NCBI RefSeq assembly: GCF_001540865.1 | Contig: NC_033628.1 | Location: 2,906,818 to 2,970,817 of the forward strand | Direction: 5' to 3' | Length of the DNA stretch: 64,000 nt | Origin: Ananas comosus | Lineage: Eukaryota; Streptophyta; Magnoliopsida; Poales; Bromeliaceae | In this document: positions 35,001 to 47,846 of the stretch, piece after piece | Layout: each line of letters begins with the position of its first letter | Position numbering within the stretch: the first letter of the stretch is position 1 | Translations under genes and position numbers: made by a program | Notes under the pieces: model-generated | Seen by the model: the letters and a program-made list of their open reading frames with translations, nothing else | Database searches by the model: none | What the model was told of the DNA's origin: nothing

Positions 35001-38000
35001 AATCTCAAAGTTGCTGACAAGATCAAGAGGTACACCAGGTGGGCATGCAGTCCTCAATGGAGCTTCCCTGTTCTCTTTTCCCCAACAGTGATAAGCTCCA
35101 CTCCATGTATCCGGCTGAATTCGATCATAACTACACCGACAAATAAATAGAACACATTAAAAATGATAATAAAAGAGATAGGTCAGTAGATGAGTACATG
35201 CTTGAGAAACCAAGAATGAAATGATAAGATCCAAGTAAAATGCTTCATGATATTGCCAATAGACGAGTAAAGAGAGACGTCAATCCGTCAATTCACAAAT
35301 ATTAGGGATGGACGCCGGATCACAGTTGAAATGAGCTTATATATGAGGTTAGCTACCTGTTTGGAAGTGGAGCAGTGAATGATAAGAGTGATGGGAGATG
35401 ATGGAAAACTCCTGCCAAGAACTGTTGTCCAATTTTTGACATTCCATATCGAGTCTCAGAATCATTAGATCCCATAAAAACATTTTGTCCATTCTCCCAC
35501 AAACTCAGGTGCACATGAGATCCTGAGCCAACATCATTTAAGAAACACCTATAGTAGTACACAAAATGAAGAAGCAAGCATTGCATTAGGTAGTACCCTT
35601 TTGGGAGCTGCTATTGCATGTTTTAGGTTCATAGCTCCTAAATATAAAATTCTGTAGAATGTGCATGTAGCATTTATAAATAACATGTGGGACATGCAGC
35701 AATGGTAGATACAAATTACACTGCACATAAACTGTTTATTATGTCATTTTCAGCAAAGTGTGATAGAAATTATACTCAACAATAGAAAGGTGGAAGCAGC
35801 ATCATTTCAACTCCTCGTTTACTAATGTCTTCTTGCAAGAGAGAAAAAGCATGGGGAATATGCACCTTCAAACTTCTTATTTTGTTGGGTTATATTTATG
35901 TGAATTAAGTTTGGATGTAGATGTGAATAACATAAAAACCAAGGTTGAATGATTTGAATCACGCTGATTCATCAAGATATGTGTGTTAGACCTAGGGCTA
36001 ACATAATGTTCTGAAAGAAATTGTACATCTCAGTTGTTTTGGACTCGGTGATGGACCCTGTAAAATATAAAAATACCGTTCTCTACAAGTTCAAGCTATT
36101 ATTAGAGATAAACGGTGGTTTCATTTAATTTAACATGGCATCAGAGCATGAGGTCCGAAGTTTGAATCACGTCAGGCTTCTTGCATAATTGATTTTCTTC
36201 CATTTAATTCAAGTCCACATCACGGGTCTACCAAAAAATCTTGAGCCTAGACATGAGGGGTAGTGTTAAATATAAGAACATCATTCTCTACGAGGTTGAG
36301 CTTTAGAGATAAACAGTTGTTGTATTTCATTTAATAGACTGATATGTTGATATATTTACCACTAGAGTCAATTGACCCCCAATGTCCCCAAAAAGAAAAA
36401 CACTCCCCACATCTAATGGGCTCTCTTATGGTTAACCCCACTTAACTAATTGACCCCACTTTGTTTTAAAAAATGAGTAAAGCTCACCCCCTTACTCCCA
36501 TGTGGCACCAACTATGTGATTCCCAAATCCCAATATTATAAACTTGGATTCCAAGCTTAAACAAACACCTATTAAAATATAAAGAAAATATTTTACAATT
36601 GTTCATATTTGCTCTTCATTTTATATTTGGAGTCCGGCTACTATACTATTATGAGTACGATCGCTCTCGTACTCATAAGTTGTTTTCAATGATAGAGTTT
36701 CCGAATCAATAATCCACACCGTTAAATGTTATCTAGAGCATTTAAAACGTTTAGAAATCAAATTTTATAATTTTTCAACATCATTTACCTTACGATCAAG
36801 AGGTCACAAAATTGACAATTTTTAACGGCCGGTATGAGATACTTGCTAGTTTAACGGTGTAAAAGAATCCGAATAGGTAGAATTTTTGATAGAAAATTCT
36901 ATTCACTACCTAGATAAAGATCAATAACTCCGATCTTAAATTGAAGGATCCGATCATCCATTTTTAAGACATCGTTCGATTTTGACCGTTCATTTTATAC
37001 CCGCTTGATGAACTTTATTATGATTTCGAAAACTTATGAAATTAATTTTCTAGAAGTTTCAAATACTCTAGATCATATTTAATGGAGTAGATCGTCGATT
37101 CGGAAGCTCCATCATCGAAATCAACTTATGAGTACGAAGGGCCCAATACTCATAATAGTATAGTAGCCCTACTCTTATATTTGACCCCTCTGAAAATTTT
37201 TCTAGATCTACCACTGGGTGACACCATGCAGGCAATTAGGAATTCGTTCCCTATATCATTCCGTTAACACTCATTTCCCTAGCTATATCATTTCATCAAA
37301 CAATGATCACTACCAAAACTAAAAACCAATATAATAATGTTGGACCAGTCTTTTTTTTGGTCTTAGGACTTCCAAATTAAAAAAAAAAAAACAGCTGATA
37401 TCACAATAATTGGATAAATCTTCAAGAAATAAATAACCTACGCAATTCATAGAAGGGACTTACTTTGGAACAAATGTTGCTAATAACCCATGTTTTCTCG
37501 CAACAGATTTTATAACTTCACGAGCGTAGATCAATTTATCAGCCGCAAGAATGCATGATGCATGCTTTAATGCAATTTCAAATTGTCCTTTCCCGGCTTC
37601 CGCATGCAGCTGTGGCATGATAAAGATGGTTAGATATGATATATGCACAGTACACAAATATTCGCATGCAAGAAGCTTAGTTAAGGTCAGCTTTGCTCTC
37701 AAAACAAGAATAATTTGTATAAAAATTTAAAATTTAGCAATCAAATTATGTCATTACCTGCAGAATTTCATTATACTTTTTTTTTCCTTCGAGAATCAGG
37801 AGATTGGCCCCCTGAAATCAAACCCCAAGTTCCCCTACATAGGGAATCAAATCCAAAAACCCACCCTTCCGCATCCATGCCTTATCACTGGGAAACTTTT
37901 TGGTTTGGCGTTTGGTATTTTATAGATGATTTTGAATTTGTTGTTTTCCCTCTCTCGAAATCCGTTAAAGAAAATAAAAGATTATGTGCTAAAGCCACAG

Positions 38001-41000
38001 GATCTATGCAGTGTAATGTTGTGAATCTGATAGAGAATATTGTGAAACCAAAAACAATCAAAAGCGAAACATAATACATCATGTATTGTATATATCTTCA
38101 TGATTTATCACTAGATTGATCAGATTTATAGTGTACAATTTTATGAAAATCACCCAGAAAGCTATTTCAAAAATTCCATTAATCAGTGGATGCAATTGAT
38201 CAAACAGAAGTTGCCAGATCTCTCAATGCCCTGCATGTGCTAGGAACTAATGAAGAGGAAAATACAAAAAACAAAAATAAAAGACAATAATAACTTAGCT
38301 ATTAGTTGCAGATCACAGTAAATCAATAATAGATACATATGTAAAGCAAATAAACATAATACAACTATTACCTGGTCAACTGAAATATCCAAGGATTGAA
38401 GAGCAGCATTTATTTCTCGTAAAATTGGAGATGCCCCGTCAAATGCTGATGTGGAACAGTAAGGGGTCAAATCAAATGGTACCCACTTTTCATGCCCTTC
38501 ACTGCGTATATTTTTTGAAAAGATTATGGGGGTGAAATGACATATTCAAAAAACACAAGGAGACTGATAGAAGAGCACAGGTGAAGATACCTTACTACTT
38601 TCCTAAGGATATAAAATTCATTTTCAAAGCCTGCATTGATCGACTGCAAGAAAAGACACACAAAAGATTAATACATCTGGAGGATAAAATCAACATATGA
38701 ATTACTTATATTCATGCATACCAGATTAAATTCATCATATAGAATCTTTGTAACTTTTCTCAAGGTACTTCTAGGGCAGTACTCCCATGCTTCACCAGGC
38801 TTTATGTGCATGTCGGTCAATACCATTTCCTCTTCTTTTGACCTGACGGAGATGATAATCAATTACTACAACATACCAATGCATATCCAACTGATAGGTT
38901 CACATTGAGATTATATTATTTCATGGTTGATACACACAAAAAATGGTAAATTCACTGTCTGAGCTCAAAAAACTGTTTTAACTTTGTGTCTTCATACAAA
39001 CCAGAAAAGCATCAGTAAAGAGAAGTACATGACTATTCTTTTTATACAGTTGCTATGTCAAATCATGTTGTTCACTCATATAAAACATAGAATCATGGGG
39101 ATTCACGGGCAAGAATCGATCCTCCACAACATAGTGGGCAATAAAACACAGGATATATTACCCACTATGTCATACCACTGAGACTCTGGATGTTTCAATA
39201 TATGCAGCACCACAATACACTTAATGAGGATTGAGGGTGTACCATGACCAAGGAAGATGTTAGGTGGATTTGGGGCTGTCTACTTTTGGAACTCACTGAG
39301 AGTTTGAAGGGATATTAAAAGAACTTCAAGAATGCCAAAAAAACAATAAAAAAACTTTATTACATATAAATTGCATGAGATTTTGATTTGAATCATATAT
39401 TCAACTCAGCCTTAGTCCCACTCTAGCAGCGATTTCTAAATGCCTCAAAAAATTAAGTGGGATTCACCAAAGAATCATGTATTGCCGTTTTATCCTATCT
39501 TGAGCTATCTTTCTCCACAGGGTGAAATCTTTTCTTGTCAACTCTAACATCTACTTGCAGCATCCCTATATTCCTTTTTTCCAAATCACTTACAGGAAAT
39601 TTTTACTTTTGCCGATAGTCGCACTCATATCTCCCCATTATATCGGTCATAAGCTGTAAGAGAGAACATCTTCAATTTCCTAGCATTCGAAAATATTTTA
39701 GATCTCACTGATTTAGGATTTCATCATGCGTTTCACTGAATAAACATTATGAAAGTATAGGTTAGGTTAACCAATTTATTATTCCATGTAGCAGGACATG
39801 CAAATAGAAAGGGACAAAACAAAGAACAAGAATATCATAAAACATTATTTAATCACTGAACAGCATTGATTATGCACAAATGTCAATAAGTCATAGAAAA
39901 AGATCTGCACGGAAAAGAAACAAAGAGGAACTAATTCCTGAACTAGAATGTAGGAAAAAGAAGAAAAATTACCATGGGATCCTGCAAAGCGTTGATAAAT
40001 CCGGCATAAGTCTGATCTCACCCACAGCTGTAAGGTTGGTTCCATCTGCTGGACCATCACAAAATGAGCTCATTGCCATTGAACATTGAGTTAAACCAAC
40101 ACCAGTATTCTTCACAACCTCATAGAATCGTTTTGATGGAACAACCTGAGAGCTAACGGATTAGTACAAGTATAAATTATTTGTTCTGATTCTCAAGTTG
40201 TAACCACATAGTGAGAACAATTGTGATTGGATAATGACAATCATAAACTTCATGTTGTGATGGTCCGGTTTCTGGGTAAAGAATAAACAAATCAATAGAG
40301 TAAAGAATAGAAGTTTATGCATGTCATCATATTGGAATCATAAACTTTTTGCTTCTCTAAATTATCAAAAGGAATTAAATCAACACCTATATTCTTCATA
40401 ACTTCTAGTAATACTTATACTAGAATTTTTTACAAAAATTACTAATTACTAAATTGTGAAACAACCGTTGTACTCTAAAAGCTTAAACCGTTAGAGAACG
40501 GTGAATTTTTTAATTTAACACTCCCCCTCACGTCTGGGCTCGAGACTTTTTGCAAAGCCCATGACATGAACTTGAATTAAATAGAAGGAAATTAATAATG
40601 CTAGAAGCCTGGCATGACTTGAACTTAGGGTCTTCTGCTCTGATACCATGTGAAACAACTGTTGTACTCTAAAAGTTTAAGCTGTTAGAGAATGGTGAAT
40701 TTTTATATTTAACATAAAAGAATAGTGAATGGAACTACTACAAAGAATACAACTCATTGTAAAGGAGCAATAGAATATACTCACACGACATCGGTGTTGG
40801 CCTGAAGCATCAACCCAGATAACTCGAACAAATACTGTATCTTTGATTGAAATATTAGATTTTAGTGTGTTCTCAAAAGATTTGGTACAAGAATTATTTA
40901 TAGATCCAACAATTCCATTCAACTTGTAGAGCTGCAATGCATTATTTCTAAATATATCCTCCACCGCTTCAATAGCCTCTGCAATAGTTAGATCGCCATC

Positions 41001-44000
41001 ATCACATGCAGTTGACAAAACACTGAAAACAACATCACGGGCCCATTTCGCGCCTGCATGATTTGGTAAAATACAGTAAACCACAGTGAAGCTAAGAATA
41101 CATAAACATTTTTTTTGCAAGAAAATCATTTGAGATTATCAAAGATTTTTATATTAAAAATTTTCTATGTAGAAAATAGAAAGAAGAAAGAAGTCCTTAA
41201 TTACCAATCAGACTCTCGAAGTAGATCCTTAGTTTTTATGTACTTACATTTTCAACCATTACAATAGAGTAATAGGCCAATTTACTCTATTTTTTAGACA
41301 GCTCTGCTTTTTTTTAGTTGCCTGTTTAGAAGGTCCAACAACCTAAAAAAATTACTCTGTAAATAGAGCCATACATCATAACTTTTGGGGAGGGGGGGGG
41401 GGAGTTCAGAATGTCTGTAAAATTTTTTCATGTTCATCGGACTCACCATCCTACCCCCTTTGACACTTTCTCCGCACACTCCCGTCGCCCTCTTTCTCAA
41501 TTCCTTTAAGCACTCTCTACCCTTCTCCTTCTCCATCTCCTCATCCTCCTACCACTCCTCCAAAATAGTAGCTCCGATCGGCTCCCTCCTACATGTTCTC
41601 GCTCATTCTCTCTCTCTTGGCCCTACTCTCTCCATCTTCTCTCAATCCAAAACCCTAACATTTCAAAAAGATAAGATCACTTTTTTTTTCCAAATAACTC
41701 ATCCCACATCCTTCTTCTTGACCCCTACATCCTTCGCCACCTCCCCTTCCTTGACCATGTCGCCGACGCCTATAGGCTTTCCCACTATGTTGATTGCGCT
41801 CCCTTCTACCTCCCCGGTGCCCTCCATCGCCGCTGCCGTCCGACCTCTTACTCTTCTTCTTCTACCTCTACTATCTCCTCCTCAAGATTGCAACGTTTTT
41901 CCTCATTGTCGACTACCACAGTCACCGCCTATGGGTGCTCCCACTCCTAAATAGGACACCGGTGGGTTCTTCATGTTGGGTTGTCACGGTGAAAAGTAGG
42001 GACAAATGTGGGAGGGATGGAAGGCAATGGATTTGAGCCGGGAGGAGAAAGTGGTCGGGGTGGGTTTGAGCAAGGAGGAAGTGGTGGTGGTGGTGGTGGT
42101 GGTGGTGATAGGCTGTTTTTTCACATTAATTTTTTTTTTTTTCAGGTTTAAGCCAAATACTAAAAAATGGGATAAAAAATTATGGAGTATTAAGATTTTG
42201 ATACCAATCTATTACAACAAAATATAAAATTATTTTTAATTTCTACAGTTGCCAAACAGGCCTTATACTAAGTTGTCAAACAGTCCTGCCAAATCAAACA
42301 ATAATCAAGAAAGACCAGAGACAAATATGATGAACAATAGGACGTGATGGATTTGTATTAGTATTGTTAGTTAAATGATGGGGCTTTCAACAAATTCAAT
42401 AGGTTTACAGTAGCCACTAAAAAGTGATGATTTATTTTAACATATCAAACCATATAGAAGTTACATGTTGTCGAATGAGTTAGCTACTAATCCACTTACC
42501 ACTCAATTTTGCTTATGTTTGATATACCATAGCTCTGATTCCAGTGTAAATTGAGAAGTTCTTTTATAGTTTTGTTCTGATTCCAGTGTGGATCAAGAAG
42601 TTCTTTTATAATTTCGTAAATAAACTATAAAAGAAATTTGTCATTTTATGGTTGATACTTAATGAAGATAGTCTAAGGCAATCATTCTAATTCTATAAAA
42701 GGTTGCTTAAACTTACAACATGAAAGAGTACATTTAAGTAGCAACCTTTATCAGCATTGTCATCAACAAAACCAACATCATTCCAGCCTTCTCTCAATGT
42801 TTCTTCACATACGAATTATTTTCGTATATTTCACTCAAAAAACGTAAAAGTAACACTTCATAAATTACCAAAAATGCAACTTAAATCAGCCCAAACAGAA
42901 CTGTTATAGCTGACAATTTTCTGAACTATTGTATGCTCTCAATTCTGCTATAATTTCAAAAGGCAATAATGACAGGCTTTTTCATCCCATGCAATGATAT
43001 TATTATGTTATGCGACCATTATGATATGGAAAAGAATCTTTTTTTCAAACATACCAAGGTAGAAAGTTTCAGGAAAAGCATAGCCATCAGTGCTGAACAT
43101 CACCTGTACAAGGAAAAAGTTAAGTAGATCTTTTGATAATCTCACGTTAATTAAAACGAAAATCAGTTTACACACAAAATTGACTTTTGCCACATAACAA
43201 TGACCGTAAAAGAGTTCATAACTTCTTATGTTGGACTAAACTTTAATAATATGCCAGCAATCAATGATTACTGACCAAGTTTACCCTTCCATATATGTCA
43301 GGGGCCATTCTCCCAAAATTTACTTTATCATTTACTTTCATGTTGATCATTATAGCATTTTTCACACTTAGTTGCTAAAGCCAATAATACAAATTGAAAA
43401 GTAGTGATGGTTAATACTTGGTAGCAAAGGTTTGTCGTGCCATGGCTTCAATATTTGATAATATGGATAGTCGAATTCCGGTAGTAAAGTTGACTTATGG
43501 AATTTCATCAATCTTCAATAATAAATAGGCCGTAATTTGCATTAGATAGGTGCCCAAGCATTCTGTTAATAGGCAGATCATATTACTCGGAGTAATGCAA
43601 TTTTTCAAAATAGGGCTCTAAGGGAAATGTCATAGAAGATATTTCAAGAAGCACAACAATGGTAATAGATAGTAGAGATATCCCGGGATCGAACAAAATA
43701 ATGCATGGAAATCATTTTTCACATAATTCATATGAAAGACATGCCCTAACAAGTATATTCTTCAGCTTCTCATTGGTACTGAAATAAATCACAGAAGAAA
43801 GTAATTCCACCTTTTTCAAAGGCGCTAGCTCTAAAAGTTCTTTGACTGAAGAGATCATTCCTTGGACACTAAGCTTCGGAACCGCCAAACCAAAATCAAG
43901 GTAGACCTATTCATGATGATTTAAGAATGGTTAAAATAAATTGTTGTAAATTATTGGATAACAAAGAACACATCAAAACAACAAACCTGCGAGTAAACTG

Positions 44001-47000
44001 AAGCAAGATATGATGCTTCCTTTGAAAATGGATAAGAAGCATGTAAAAGAACAATTCGAGATCTAGAAAATCTTTCGTCCTCAAGAACACGCCGTAGATG
44101 AAGGGGATTGGACTTTCTCAGATCCAAGTCCTTGTCTCCAAATCTGAATCAAATGTAGAGTTAGAATTAGTTTGCTTTGTATGAAAGAATTGAAGGCACG
44201 GAGTTAAAACTCTTTATCCGATCTGTTAAAGCACAGTCTAGTCTAACAATAAATAAATACTAGGGAAAACTTCAAAAACCCCTCCTATGGTTTCGCACTT
44301 TATCACTTTAGTACGCTGTTGTTTAAAGTGTATCAATTTGGTGCCCTGTGGTTTCATTTTTCTCTTTTTATTATCAATTTCACTATTTTTTTTCTTCTTA
44401 AATCAGTGACAAAGTTAAAATTAAAGGGTACTAAAGTGAATATTCGATAAATCTAGGTGGGTATCTAAAGTTTTTTGTATATAATTTAACGAAATATTAA
44501 CGAAAAAGCTGCCGAAAAGATAAAAATGAAACCACAGGGCACCAAATTAATACACTTTAAACCACAGGGTACTAAAGTGAGAATGTGCGAAACCATGGGG
44601 AGGTTTTTGAAGTTTTCCCTAAATACTATGATTTTACCAAACTGCGTCATCCAGCATTGTTTATACTTTTTATAAACAGATGAAATATTCACGGTTTGAT
44701 CAAACAGGAAATTTTAATGCTCTAGCTAATTTAATAGAATGTTTTATGTGTCATTACTTACTAATCAAATTTAAAATTTGTGGTTCTCTCTGTTAGCGGA
44801 AGATATATAACTAGAGGGCTAAAACTTCGATTGGAAAACATAACTTAAAAGAAGAAACTTCTTATAATTGGTACCCTGTATGAATTTGTATTGGCAAGTC
44901 AAAGGATAGAGCAACCTCCAGGCTACAGGTGAATAAGTAATCAATGAAGCTCTTATCGGTTATGCGAATAGGCTTCGCACCTGAAATATCCATATTAAAA
45001 GAATCATATTTAGATCAATCACTTATACTAGGAGTTAAATTAGTCAATTATGTAGCACATGTTCTTACTTACCACTTAACTCTTGTTGAAGGCCTTCTTC
45101 AGCTTCAATCTTACTAACTTCTGGGTCTATCTCTAATCCGCTTCTATAAGCAGCTATGCTTTTCATCGCGACAATTTTATCAGCAACTGTGGCAAACAGG
45201 TTCAGGAAATGAAAGAGAAAAGAAAACTGGCAAAAAGTCGGAAAATTATAGAAGGCATCCAAAAAGTTCGAGAGGATATGATTTCATCTTTGTCAGAAAA
45301 GTTTGGGTGAACGAATCTATCGTCCACTTTGATCCACCGAATGCCTCCTGAAAAGTAGTAAAATCACTTATTAGAATATTCTTCAACTCAGAAAAGAGAT
45401 ATTCCTGCAGAAATGATAAATTCAAGAAGCTATGCTAGCACTCAAAACTAGCCCAACAAAAAAAATTAACATCTTTTAGAAGTCCAAATATCAACAAAGT
45501 CTCTACCTAATTTTAAGTTATTTGGTAGACTTGCGATAATGCTATTTACTTAAAATATGAAACTAATGAGAGCTTCAATTCACAAACTTCTGATTCTAAT
45601 ATGAAGGAAAAAAAAAACAAATATTTGCTCAAAGTTTAGATGATGAAAACGGAAAGTACTCACATCATTAAGAATGGTTTCCGCCAAATGTTCGATTCTT
45701 AAAATTCTGCCCACTGCAGGAGCAAAAGAACTGTGCCACTCCCAGTCATGCATTTTGTCAAACTGGATACCATCATCTAAAAAGATTGCAGATAAATTGG
45801 CCGCTTTGAAGCATTTCGAACTAATTGAAACTAATCCAGCAGATTTTCTGTGGTCTTCCACTTTATCCAACGAAGCCTCGCAGTTGTACAGTTGAGCAAT
45901 TTCCCTTAAGCTCCTCTGCAAATAATGCAATTAGAAAAGTATATTGAGTTCCACAGATGACTATTTCTTTGGCTAAATGCTGTATGAACCATGACTCATC
46001 ATTCATGCATCAATTCTCCATATAATATGAAGGAGATGTCCCTTAAGACAATCTAAATTCTGAAGTAAAGCATTTGATGTGCAACTTCATCAAGTAGGAG
46101 GAGTTGACGAAGGGAAGGGATGAACCGAAATTTTTTGCACCGAAGCAGTTAGAGTAATACCGAAGCCCTCGGATTAAAATAAAATGAGAAAGGGCGGGAA
46201 ATTGACAGGGCTAAATGACTTGAAAGTTCAAGTGAATCACACACCCCTCGAAAATCTGAATCAGTAAGATTCCACAGTAACTGATAAACAAGCTCTTAAT
46301 GGTTTGATACCGTTTTCTCTTCTTCTTTTTTCTTTTTTAGTTTCTTTAGTTCTGCTTTTAACCTCAAATTTCATCCAGTTGAACAGGCCAGCTGAAAGTA
46401 AATTGTTTCAATGCATTTTAGCTTTTCCTAAAGAAGATGCTGTACACCGCGTCGGCTTGTGAGCTAACAATCAATAACATGGAAAAGTCCGGAAACATCT
46501 GTAAACCTCACACATACTATCATACCGAACTTACTGAACTTAAAGTTTAAAAATCACAATAACTAAATCCAAGTTCCAAATAAGGTGTAAACTTTCGATT
46601 CAGATATAATCTTAGTCTCATCTAAGCCTCAAGGTTCGAGATAAACGAGACAAGCCAACTCCGACCAGGTAAAACACAATGTTTTTACAATTCTTTTGGG
46701 TTATGATCACTATCATCGCGTAGCCTCACGAACTAATCTTTTATTTAGAAAGTGTTAGTGTGTGTATTATTATTTAGATTAGTGCACTCGAACTATAACA
46801 GAACGCAATATGAATAGTGTTGTTTACATATTCAGATTTATTGTTGATAAATAGATTTATTGACTGATTAATTTTGCCCAGGTTAGAGGAACATGATTTG
46901 ACAAACTAGCAAAAGATAACAGTGTCAAAACTATTTTATGACTCGACAAAGCATTTAATGCGATCGCACCCGAATCAAGCCTCGCCACGTGATCGGATCC

Positions 47001-47679
47001 GAGCCCAAGTACACGGGGCGATCTAATTCGATACGATACGATACGATGCGCTCAACGTGGCCCAGCTCACTCGGAGGTGAGAAAACAGAGTGTCTAAGTA
47101 CACCGTGTGTAATCGTACCAAAGTACGCTATACAAAGGTTTTTTTTTTACAAAAAAAGGCTAAAAAATGGTATAATTATTAATAAATAGGTTTATTATCA
47201 TCTTATCAGCAGTTAAATATTTTAATTTCCTTCACTAAAATCATGAAATTCAGAATAAGTGAAGTTAAAATTAAAACCAAAAAAAAAGCCAATGTAGGAA
47301 AAAAAAAAAAAAAAAAAAAAAAGGAAGAGTTAAAGAGCGTAATTTTTCTCACACATATTTATACTTAAAAAAAAAAGAGAGAGAAATGATTTAGAGGATC
47401 TAAGTTTTGTCAAAATTCTATTAAGAACAGGGAAAAAAAAAAGAAGTAGATTATAATGACTAGTGATTGTAGAGCATATTTAACTTAAAAGATGATTTAT
47501 CGTATTACCTTGAAGGAGAGGGAATGGGGGGCGAAGGAGAAGAGGGCGTCGCCGTCGGCCTCGGAGAAGCATCGGAGGAAGGGGAAGGCGGAGTCGACGG
47601 CAGCCAAATTGTGGGCGTGGGCGTCGACCGCCGGCACCCCGTCCACCGCCGCCCTCAGCTGTCTGTACTTCTCCGCCAT
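32043..47679 (-). CDS. NodGS: NodGS/FluG-like amidohydrolase-glutamine synthetase fusion, 18 exons, 845 aa
   Basis: Exons (minus): 47,509-47,679; 45,664-45,915; 45,280-45,347; 45,073-45,188; 44,875-44,980; 43,987-44,143; 43,811-43,906; 43,055-43,103; 40,785-41,053; 39,973-40,145; 38,722-38,842; 38,591-38,643; 38,372-38,501; 37,464-37,609; 35,357-35,548; 34,898-35,130; 33,097-33,239; 32,043-32,105. The frame is continuous (2,538 nt). The N-terminal amidohydrolase half has metal-site DAHAH (19-23), IHTGFGD (235-241) and STDGY (326-330). The C-terminal GS-I-like half has NAGFENEF (529-536), HAEAGKGQFE (589-598), GSGSHVH (643-649), NREAPLR (720-726) and ANPHL (750-754). The family is cytosolic in plants and linked to root development and flagellin response; GS activity is not assured. 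All introns are GT-AG except intron 3 (AT-AC). Introns host F3, TRIM, F1 and F2 elements. Confidence 0.95.
33339..33776. repeat. Inverted plus direct duplication in NodGS intron 16, beside an assembly 'n'
   Basis: 33,339-33,433 reappears inverted at 33,583-33,678. 33,491-33,587 reappears directly at 33,680-33,776. The junction is the 'n' at 33,679. Sequences appear identical by eye. This looks like an assembly fold-back rather than biology, and no exon is affected. Confidence 0.85.
34273..34616. mobile_element. F2 MITE (copy F) in NodGS intron 16, 9-bp TSD CTCTTAAAT
   Basis: It begins GGGGTTTTTAGTGCAATAG. CTCTTAAAT flanks both ends (34,264-34,272 and 34,617-34,625). The palindromes here read GCGGTGAATGGTTTACCGC and relatives: the same GGTGAA/TTCACC core with different flanks. 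Confidence 0.8.
36059..36336 (+). mobile_element. TRIM element (T1 family) in NodGS intron 14, antisense to the gene
   Basis: LTR1 is 36,059-36,135 (TGTAAAATAT...TTTAACA). The primer site TGGCATCAGAGC is at 36,136-36,147. LTR2 is 36,264-36,336 (TGTTAAATAT...TTTAATA). The LTRs are only about 75 bp. The internal region has AATTCAAGTCCACATCACGG, shared with 7,197-7,393 and, in complement, with 40,521-40,636. Confidence 0.75.
36630..37174. mobile_element. F1 hairpin MITE, long body (copy h), 9-bp TSD TTATATTTG, NodGS intron 14
   Basis: The ends are GAGTCCGGCTACTATACT and, on the complement, GAGTAGGGCTACTATACT. TTATATTTG flanks both sides (36,621-36,629 and 37,175-37,183). Arms of about 250 bp are mutual complements. 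The terminal module ACTATTATGAGTACGATC is repeated in matching form at the right end. This is the best evidence that F1 makes 9-bp duplications. Confidence 0.9.
40455..40714 (-). mobile_element. TRIM element (T1 family) in NodGS intron 9, sense to the gene
   Basis: On the minus strand LTR1 is 40,649-40,714 (TGTTAAATAT...TTTCACA), the primer site TGGTATCAGAGC is 40,637-40,648, and LTR2 is 40,455-40,520. The total is 260 bp. The flanks TAAAT/TAAAA are a near-match target duplication. Confidence 0.8.
41320..42262. other. Pyrimidine-rich insertion in NodGS intron 8, possible MITE
   Basis: TTGCCTGTTTAGAAGG near 41,319 and TTGCCAAACAGGCC near 42,249 are weakly inverted and might be terminal repeats. 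The interior is unlike the surrounding AT-rich intron: a G10 run (41,392-41,401), long C/T-rich DNA and a (GGT)n run (42,086-42,108). A 174-codon ORF (41,430-41,954, plus strand) is Ser/Leu/Pro-rich low-complexity sequence that I do not believe is a gene. Confidence 0.35.
44263..44619. mobile_element. F3 Mutator-like MITE in NodGS intron 5, 9-bp TSD TAAATACTA
   Basis: Terminal repeats are GGGAAAACTTCAAAAACCCC and, on the complement, GGGAAAACTTCAAAAACCTC. TAAATACTA lies directly outside both (44,254-44,262 and 44,620-44,628). The near-perfect ends suggest a recent insertion. Related but older copies lie near 8,538-8,890 and 15,931-16,267. Confidence 0.9.
45189..45279 (-). other. U12-type AT-AC intron (NodGS intron 3)
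   Basis: A 91-base intron. On the minus strand it starts ATATCCTC, one base from the U12 donor consensus ATATCCTT, and ends CCAC. A TTCCTGAAC branch-site match to TTCCTTRAC lies with its branch A about 12 bases before the end. No usable GT donor exists between exon 3 and this point. Splicing here restores the frame, joining ...KMKS to VADKIV.... Confidence 0.85.
46980..47070. repeat. Short GATAC pentamer repeat in NodGS intron 1
   Basis: GATAC units are repeated around 47,030-47,047 in a locally GC-richer patch that also has CCACGTGATC (46,985-46,994), a G-box core. Function unknown. Confidence 0.5.
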
Positions 47680-47846
47680 CGCCAAAAGTCTCTCTCCCGA
47701 CCGCCCCGCTCTCCCACTCTCTCCTGTCTGTTTCTTTTTCTTTTTCTTTTTCTTTTTCTTTTCACACTTACCGTTGACAATTGCATTTGGAGTGAGCCCT
47801 CTTGAAAGTGAATAATAATTAGGGCCTGTTTGAATGCTCACTTTTT
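47680..47846 (-). promoter_or_regulatory. Unique 5' flank of NodGS, only 167 bp before a transposon
   Basis: Between the start codon and the F2 element lie a (TTTTTC)n tract (47,729-47,762) and a stretch with no clear TATA box. Either the core promoter is very short or it lies inside the adjacent element. Confidence 0.5.

Noticed and set aside
41430..41954. 174-codon plus-strand ORF within NodGS intron 8
   Set aside because: Ser/Leu/Pro-rich low-complexity translation of pyrimidine-rich DNA, with no domain or splice support.
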